Source: Lacticaseibacillus kribbianus
GTDB taxonomy: Bacteria > Bacillota > Bacilli > Lactobacillales > Lactobacillaceae
NCBI RefSeq assembly: GCF_020180945.1
Contig: NZ_JAIPUL010000002.1
Location: 1 to 64,000, forward strand
Length of the DNA stretch: 64,000 nt
Direction of reading: 5' to 3'
The notes under the pieces are model-generated. The model saw only the letters and a program-made list of their open reading frames with translations. It was not told the origin of the DNA and did not search any database. Below, one piece after another: positions 60,026-64,000 of this stretch. How positions within the stretch are numbered: position 1 is the first letter of the stretch; the number at the start of each line of letters is the position of its first letter. Both the position numbers and the translations under genes were made by a program.

Positions 60026-60520
60026 TGGTCGTCGGGCTCCGCGGGGCAACGCGGGCTCGCATAGCCAGCACCGGTACTTGGGCCAAGAGCGCCCCAAGCA
60101 CCAGCGCTACGCTATGCGGCCCGTTAAGTGCGCCCCGCTTCGCCCTGGGTATCGTCGGGCTCCGAAGCGCAACGCCGGTTCGTCTAGCTAAGGCCGGACA
60201 CTGGGCCAAAGAGCGGCCCAATGCCCAGCCTTACGCTAGCCGACCGGCTAAGCCCGCGCTTCTCCGCCCTGGTCGTCGGGCTCCGCAAGGCAACGCCGGA
60301 ACGCACAGCTAAGGCCGGGCATCGCGCCAAAGAGCGGCCCGACGCCCAACCTTACGCTGTGCGTCCGGCTAAGCCCGCCTTGCTCCGCCCTGGTTATCGT
60401 CGGGCTCCGCGGGGCAACGCGGGAGCGGCTTGCTACGCTAGGGTACTCGGGCCAAAGAGCGGCCCAAGCACCCTAGATAGGCAATCCGTCCCGCTAAATG
60501 CGCCCCGCTCCGCCCTGGGT
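60026..60520 (-). repeat. F1 repeats: tandem array of four full copies
   Basis: Four units of about 125 bp in complement orientation, starting near 60026, 60146, 60268 and 60389. Outer stems: GCGGGGC/GCCCCGC, GAAGCGC/GCGCTTC, GCAAGGC/GCCTTGC, GCGGGGC/GCCCCGC. Central stems also differ but pair, for example CTAGGGTACTCGGGCC with GGCCCAAGCACCCTAG in the fourth. The loop AAAGAGC is near-constant. Confidence 0.88.
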
Positions 60521-60521
60521 A

Positions 60522-60554
60522 CAAAAAAAGTCCAGCACCGTCTGCTGGACTTTC
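60522..60554 (-). terminator. Terminator of a leftward small RNA
   Basis: AAAGTCCAGCA pairs with TGCTGGACTTT around a 5-nt loop; on the minus strand a run of seven T follows. Confidence 0.85.
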
Positions 60555-60650
60555 GGGTCAACTCATTCCAGGCCTTCCTGGGCGCTGACGACCAAGACCA
60601 ATGCGAGATTGGTTAGGGGGGTGGTCGACAGTGGGATGTTATGCAATGAC
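60523..60650 (-). ncRNA. Candidate small leftward RNA
   Basis: About 125 nt between a minus-strand promoter (60657-60685) and the strong terminator at 60522. An in-frame 31-codon stretch (60563-60658, containing TNLALVLVVSA) would need a start inside the -10 box, so a peptide is unlikely. Function unknown. Confidence 0.45.
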
Positions 60651-60656
60651 GAGGTC

Positions 60657-60685
60657 ATTTTAACCCATAATGGGGCACAAGTAAA
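60657..60685 (-). promoter_or_regulatory. Promoter of the leftward small RNA
   Basis: On the minus strand TTTACT, 17-bp spacer, TAAAAT. Confidence 0.6.
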
Positions 60686-60845
60686 GGGTTCCTGAGCAAC
60701 TTCAAAGTTGTTCCTACCAATGCCGGCGGTGCCCACAAACCTGCGCCGTCGCGGCTAGACCACTGCGAAACCACTTTCCCGGTCACTTCGCACGGCAGAG
60801 AAAATGCGGCGGCCGCCTGCAGTGAGGCGGTCGCCGCGTTGGGCG

Positions 60846-61220
60846 TTACTTGATCTGCTCCAGCGCCTTGGCCGGAATGTCCTTCACGTCGACGTAGGAA
60901 GGGCCCTTGATCACGCGCTTGTCGGAGATCTCGGCCTTGAGGTACTTGCCCACGACGTAAGGCTGTGGGTTCTTGCTGGACAGCTCGAAGTCGACGGTCT
61001 TGGTCGTGCCGTCCTTCAGCGCCCAGGTGAACGAGTAATCGTAGGAGTAGTAGCCGCTGATGGTTTTGCCGGAGGAGTCCGTGGTCTGGTGGCGCTTAGG
61101 CGTGGTGGTCACCTTGGTGTAGCCGGTGGCGCCGGCGTAGGTGCTGGCGTAGTACTTGTAGCCGAACCAGCCGCCGGCCAAGACGATCACAAGTCCGATG
61201 ATGGCCAAAACTTTTTTCAT
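60846..61220 (-). CDS. YxeA-family (DUF1093) protein
   Basis: A 124-aa secreted or membrane-tethered protein: MKK, hydrophobic VLAIIGLVIVLAGGWFGYKYY, then an OB-fold-like domain with GYYSYDYSFTWALKDG, SSKNPQPYVVGKYLKAEIS, as in YxeA. Family members are often found with ABC transporters; the role is unknown. AGGAGCG precedes ATG. Confidence 0.85.
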   Translation of the reverse strand: MKKVLAIIGLVIVLAGGWFGYKYYASTYAGATGYTKVTTTPKRHQTTDSSGKTISGYYSYDYSFTWALKDGTTKTVDFELSSKNPQPYVVGKYLKAEISDKRVIKGPSYVDVKDIPAKALEQIK

Positions 61221-61355
61221 AAACAATTCGCTCCTGTCTGTGTTTGTCTGCATTCATCTTACCAGAATTGGCGCGCGCGTCACTAGCAAACGGGTGACAG
61301 TCGCCTTCCACTTTTGTCACCTTGGTGTAAAATGGCCAAGATGCAAGGAGGCATG

Positions 61356-62819
61356 ATGGTGGCAAAAAACGCGCGCGACGGACGGCCGTCGGCATTCGCG
61401 GCCCTGGCGGCGACGTCTCTGGGCACCGGCTTCGCCACGTACGGCGTGTCGGCGATTCTGATTCTGTACCTCTACGCGGCGCCGACCGCGGGGCTTGGGT
61501 TCGACCGGGTCACGGCGACGCAGATCCTCGCGGTGTTTGCGACGGTGGGGTTCATCACCGGCACCGCCGGAAGCTTCGCGGCCGACCGGCTGGTGGGGAT
61601 GCGCAAGCTGCTTTTGGTCGGCAACCTGATCAAGGCGGCTGGCGTGGCGCTTTTGGCGGTGCCCGGCGGCGGGGTCGCGGCGCTGTGGGGCAGCCTGGCG
61701 CTTCAGGTCGTCGGCTCCGGGGTCTGCGGCCAAAGCCTCAACGCGCTGGCCGGCGCCCTGTACGACCGCGACAGCCCTCGGCGCGCCGCGGCCTTTTCGC
61801 TGCTGTACATCACCGCCAACATCGGCGCGGCGGCCCCGCTGCTCACCGGCACGGTCGCGCTGCACTTCGGCTACCACGCCGGCTTCGCCGTCGCGGCCGC
61901 GGCGCTTTTGCTCAGCCTGGTGCCGTACTGGTGGGGGCAGCGCCGGTGGTTCGGCGACATCGGGCTGGCGCCGGTCGACCCGCTGCCGCCCAGCGCCCGG
62001 CGTCGCCTGCTCGGCGGGGCCGCAACCGTGCTGGTCGCCCTCGGCCTGGCCGGGACCGTCGCCGGGATGAACCACTGGGTGAGCGTGGCCGGCCTGACGA
62101 CGGTGATCGGCTGGGCCAGCCTGGCGCTGCCAATCGTCTACGCGGTGGTGATGGTGCGCTCGGCCAAAACCAGCGCGGCAGAGGCCCGGCGGGTGCGGTA
62201 CTTCGTCGTGTTCATGATCGGCAACGCCATCAGCATCGCCGTCTACGGGCAGGCGACCGGGATTTTGGCGCTGTACGCGGCGGATTCGGTGCGGCTGACC
62301 TACTTTGGGCTGCACCTGACGCCTGCGGGCTTCCAGACCGTGCCCGCGGTGTTTGCCATCCTGTTCGGCGCCGTCGCCAGCGTCGCCTGGACGCGGCTGG
62401 GCCGCCGGCAGCCGAGCGACACCGTGAAGTTCGGACTCGGGATGGTGCTGTGGGGCCTTGGACCGCTGTTCATGGCGGTGCCGCTGGCCATTTTTCCCGC
62501 CGGGGTGCGGGTGTCGCCGCTGTGGCTGGTCGGCTTCTACGCGCTGATCACGCTGGGCGAGGCGCTGACCTCGCCGATCGGCACGGCGCTTGCGACGCGC
62601 ATCGCGCCGTTGGCCTTCACCACGCAGCTGGTGACGGTCTACTCGCTGTCGCAGGCCGGCGGCAACGGGCTGGCCGCGCTGTTGGTCACACTGTACCGGC
62701 GGGGCCACGAGGCGACCTACTTTCTGGTGCTCGGCCTGGTCACCGTGGCGTTCGGGCTGGGGATGCTGGCCTGGCGCCGGAAGCTCTCGGCCGGGGTGAC
62801 CAGCGGGCTGCGGCGGTAG
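61356..62819 (+). CDS. POT-family (DtpT-like) peptide transporter
   Basis: A 487-aa membrane protein of the proton-dependent oligopeptide transporter type, with about 12-14 hydrophobic segments. It has FATYGVSAILILYLY in the first helix (a variant of the usual ExxER start), then GSFAADRLVGMRKLLLVG and LLYITANIGAAAPLLTG, the PTR2 pattern. The E1xxE2R motif is not intact (ATYGV), so proton coupling may differ. AAGGAGG lies just before two in-frame ATG codons; 61356 is chosen. Confidence 0.82.
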   Translation: MVAKNARDGRPSAFAALAATSLGTGFATYGVSAILILYLYAAPTAGLGFDRVTATQILAVFATVGFITGTAGSFAADRLVGMRKLLLVGNLIKAAGVALLAVPGGGVAALWGSLALQVVGSGVCGQSLNALAGALYDRDSPRRAAAFSLLYITANIGAAAPLLTGTVALHFGYHAGFAVAAAALLLSLVPYWWGQRRWFGDIGLAPVDPLPPSARRRLLGGAATVLVALGLAGTVAGMNHWVSVAGLTTVIGWASLALPIVYAVVMVRSAKTSAAEARRVRYFVVFMIGNAISIAVYGQATGILALYAADSVRLTYFGLHLTPAGFQTVPAVFAILFGAVASVAWTRLGRRQPSDTVKFGLGMVLWGLGPLFMAVPLAIFPAGVRVSPLWLVGFYALITLGEALTSPIGTALATRIAPLAFTTQLVTVYSLSQAGGNGLAALLVTLYRRGHEATYFLVLGLVTVAFGLGMLAWRRKLSAGVTSGLRR

Positions 62820-62942
62820 CGGGGCGGCCGCAATTGGGTTGCGCGGCGACGGCGCACGCGGCGGGGTGGCGCGGCAACCGTGGCATTGCGAGTCGACCCG
62901 GCGCCGCAAATTGTCGCCAAGAATTTCTCATCTCGGCAGCGC
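62820..62942. other. GC-rich gap without gene
   Basis: No gene or repeat of the F1/F2 type. The sequence leads to the promoter at 62943. Confidence 0.4.
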
Positions 62943-62971
62943 TTGCGTTTTAATGAATCACATGGTAATCT
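62943..62971 (+). promoter_or_regulatory. Promoter of the ABC exporter leader
   Basis: TTGCGT, 17-bp spacer, TAATCT with TGG before it (extended -10). Confidence 0.7.
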
Positions 62972-62999
62972 AATGGAAATACAAGAAGGAGGGGCCGGG

Positions 63000-63041
63000 A
63001 TGAATTTGATCAGTCGGCGTCTGTTCACACAGACGAATTAG
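63000..63041 (+). CDS. 13-aa leader peptide
   Basis: AAGGAGGGG precedes ATG; the peptide MNLISRRLFTQTN ends at TAG 63041. It is too short to act as a protein. With a hairpin in the frame (GTCTG/CAGAC) and a terminator 110 bp later, before an ABC exporter, it fits a translated leader that controls read-through. Confidence 0.6.
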   Translation: MNLISRRLFTQTN

Positions 63042-63153
63042 GTTCGCGAGACTTAAATAGCACACGTTCGTACGTCCGAGCCGCCGCTGCGGCACCCGGG
63101 CGCCTAGTTTTCGTGCGCGCCGATGAGATCAGTTCATTCTTGCCCCCGACGGT

Positions 63154-63179
63154 GGAGTCCGCGGTGCGGGCTCCTTTTT
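63154..63179 (+). terminator. Attenuator-type terminator before the ABC exporter
   Basis: GGAGTCCGC pairs with GCGGGCTCC (one G-U) around GGT, then five T. It lies between the leader peptide and the ABC gene, in the same transcription direction. Confidence 0.8.
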
Positions 63180-63237
63180 GATGGCCGCAGTTTGCCTGGC
63201 CGCATCCGCTGATCTCCGGGCGCACCCTGGAGGAAAA

Positions 63238-64000
63238 ATGTTCAAACACTTACTGACGCGAAAGGGCGAGTTTTCGCGCGTCATCGTTTTGCAGGCCGTC
63301 AACAACGCCTTTCTGGTCTGCTGGTCGTTCCTGTTTCAGCTGATCGTCGACACGGCGATGGGCAAGACCCAGTGGCGGTTCGTGCCGCTGACCCTGTTCA
63401 TCATGGGCTACGTTTTGGTGATGGACATTGTGTTCACCGCCGACCACTACCAGACCAACCTGCTGAAGTTCCGCACCACCGCCAGCCTGCGCGAGGCGGT
63501 GGTCGCCCAGACCGCGCGGCTGTCCCCGGCGGCGTTCGGCGAGCTCGGCGTCGGCGGCATCATCGCCAAGCTGACCAAGCAGCTGGACAAGGTCGAGGCC
63601 GACTACTACGGCAGCCTGCTCGGCCTGTCGCGCCTGGTGTTCCAGTTCCTGTTCGCCGTCGCCGGCACCCTGGTGATCAACCCGCTGGTGACGCTGGTCG
63701 CGCTGGGCCTGTCGCTGCCGTCGCTCGCCTTGCCCTACCTGACGAAAAAGGCGATCGCCAACGCCTCGGCCAAGCAGGTCGAGGAGATCGAGCGCTACAC
63801 CACGCGCATCACCGACCTGCTCAGTGGCTTCACCACGCTGAAGTTCGCGCTGGCGCCGGCCGCGTTGATCGGCCAGCACCGGCTGGCGAACCGCAAAATG
63901 CTCGCCGCGCAACGGGACAACGAGCGCATCAATCAGATCACGTCCGGCCTCGCGATTTTTCTGAACGACGTGACCACCCTGATGATCTGGGTCGTCGGCG
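63238..64000 (+). CDS. ABC exporter half-transporter, cut by the window end
   Basis: The first 254 codons of an ABC exporter membrane domain: MFKHLLTRKGEFSRVI, hydrophobic segments at about 15-35, 48-68, 128-148 and 150-170, and the typical coupling stretch ITDLLSGFTTLKFALAPAAL. The ATPase part lies beyond the window. GGAGGAAAA precedes ATG. Expression is probably set by the leader and terminator upstream. Confidence 0.88.
   Translation, partial: MFKHLLTRKGEFSRVIVLQAVNNAFLVCWSFLFQLIVDTAMGKTQWRFVPLTLFIMGYVLVMDIVFTADHYQTNLLKFRTTASLREAVVAQTARLSPAAFGELGVGGIIAKLTKQLDKVEADYYGSLLGLSRLVFQFLFAVAGTLVINPLVTLVALGLSLPSLALPYLTKKAIANASAKQVEEIERYTTRITDLLSGFTTLKFALAPAALIGQHRLANRKMLAAQRDNERINQITSGLAIFLNDVTTLMIWVVG

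Noticed and set aside
59580-60221. Minus-strand frame of about 213 codons
   Set aside because: It runs through F1 repeats and the orphan RNA and has no ribosome-binding site or recognisable domain.
60026-60520. CRISPR array suggested by regular tandem units
   Set aside because: The units are about 125 bp, contain nested palindromes and have no unique spacers of constant size; no cas genes are present.
60563-60658. 31-codon signal-peptide gene
   Set aside because: Its ATG lies within the -10 box of the only promoter seen, and no ribosome-binding site serves a later start.

Overview
The window looks like chromosomal DNA of a high-G+C (about 60% or more by eye) member of the Lactobacillaceae. 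Pointers to this: Gram-positive style ribosome-binding sites, a lactobacillus-like 5S rRNA, an L-lactate dehydrogenase-type gene, an NlpC/P60 wall hydrolase behind a WalR-like box, a CIRCE element, an Rgg-like regulator, and a type 1 BREX locus with an invertible pglX of the kind known from Lacticaseibacillus. The genus is an inference; the species cannot be named from the sequence alone.

Layout. 0-5 kb: end of an rRNA operon, a thioredoxin-like gene, a split ThrE-type exporter, a small orphan RNA, a bacteriocin-immunity-like gene and a TetR-type-operator-controlled ABC efflux pair. 5.3-21.8 kb: a complete type 1 BREX phage-defence locus (brxA-brxB-brxC-pglX, then on the other strand a tyrosine recombinase and a promoterless second pglX cassette, then pglZ-brxL from its own promoter). 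Three inverted-repeat pairs, all in the same reading frame, link the two pglX copies, so recombination can reassort the modification gene. 22-28.7 kb: accessory genes next to BREX: a NUDIX hydrolase coupled to a PLD-nuclease/DEAH-helicase, and two paralogues of an unrecognised cysteine-motif protein around a YjbR-like gene. 28.9-31.7 kb: nucleoside salvage (deoC-deoB-deoD). 31.9-38.4 kb: NlpC/P60 hydrolase, then a leftward set including a pair of small nuclease-like genes and a DinG-type helicase with a Cas4-like N-terminus.

38.4-64 kb: mostly metabolic, regulatory and transport genes (histone-tail-like protein, lipoprotein, duplicated Rgg-like regulator, ldh, uracil-DNA-glycosylase-like, TetR, NmrA-like reductase, MetE-like with divergent LysR, GDPD, MFS, HrcA-controlled small protein, ABC exporters, deformylase-like, pentapeptide-repeat protein, DUF554, ECF sigma factor with its membrane partner, YxeA, POT transporter). 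The gaps between them carry two families of long nested-hairpin repeats (called F1 and F2 here). Their stems differ in sequence between copies but keep base pairing, and one F1 copy sits inside an F2 copy. I regard these as the most likely undescribed feature of the window.

Other non-coding signals: a candidate type I toxin-antitoxin locus at 47.1-47.4 kb, a 0.42-kb orphan RNA at 59.5 kb with a near-consensus promoter and strong terminator, a leader-peptide/terminator arrangement before the ABC exporter at the right edge, a DnaA-box cluster at 38.75 kb and a near-parS site at 30.9 kb. No tRNA, insertion sequence or CRISPR array was found.
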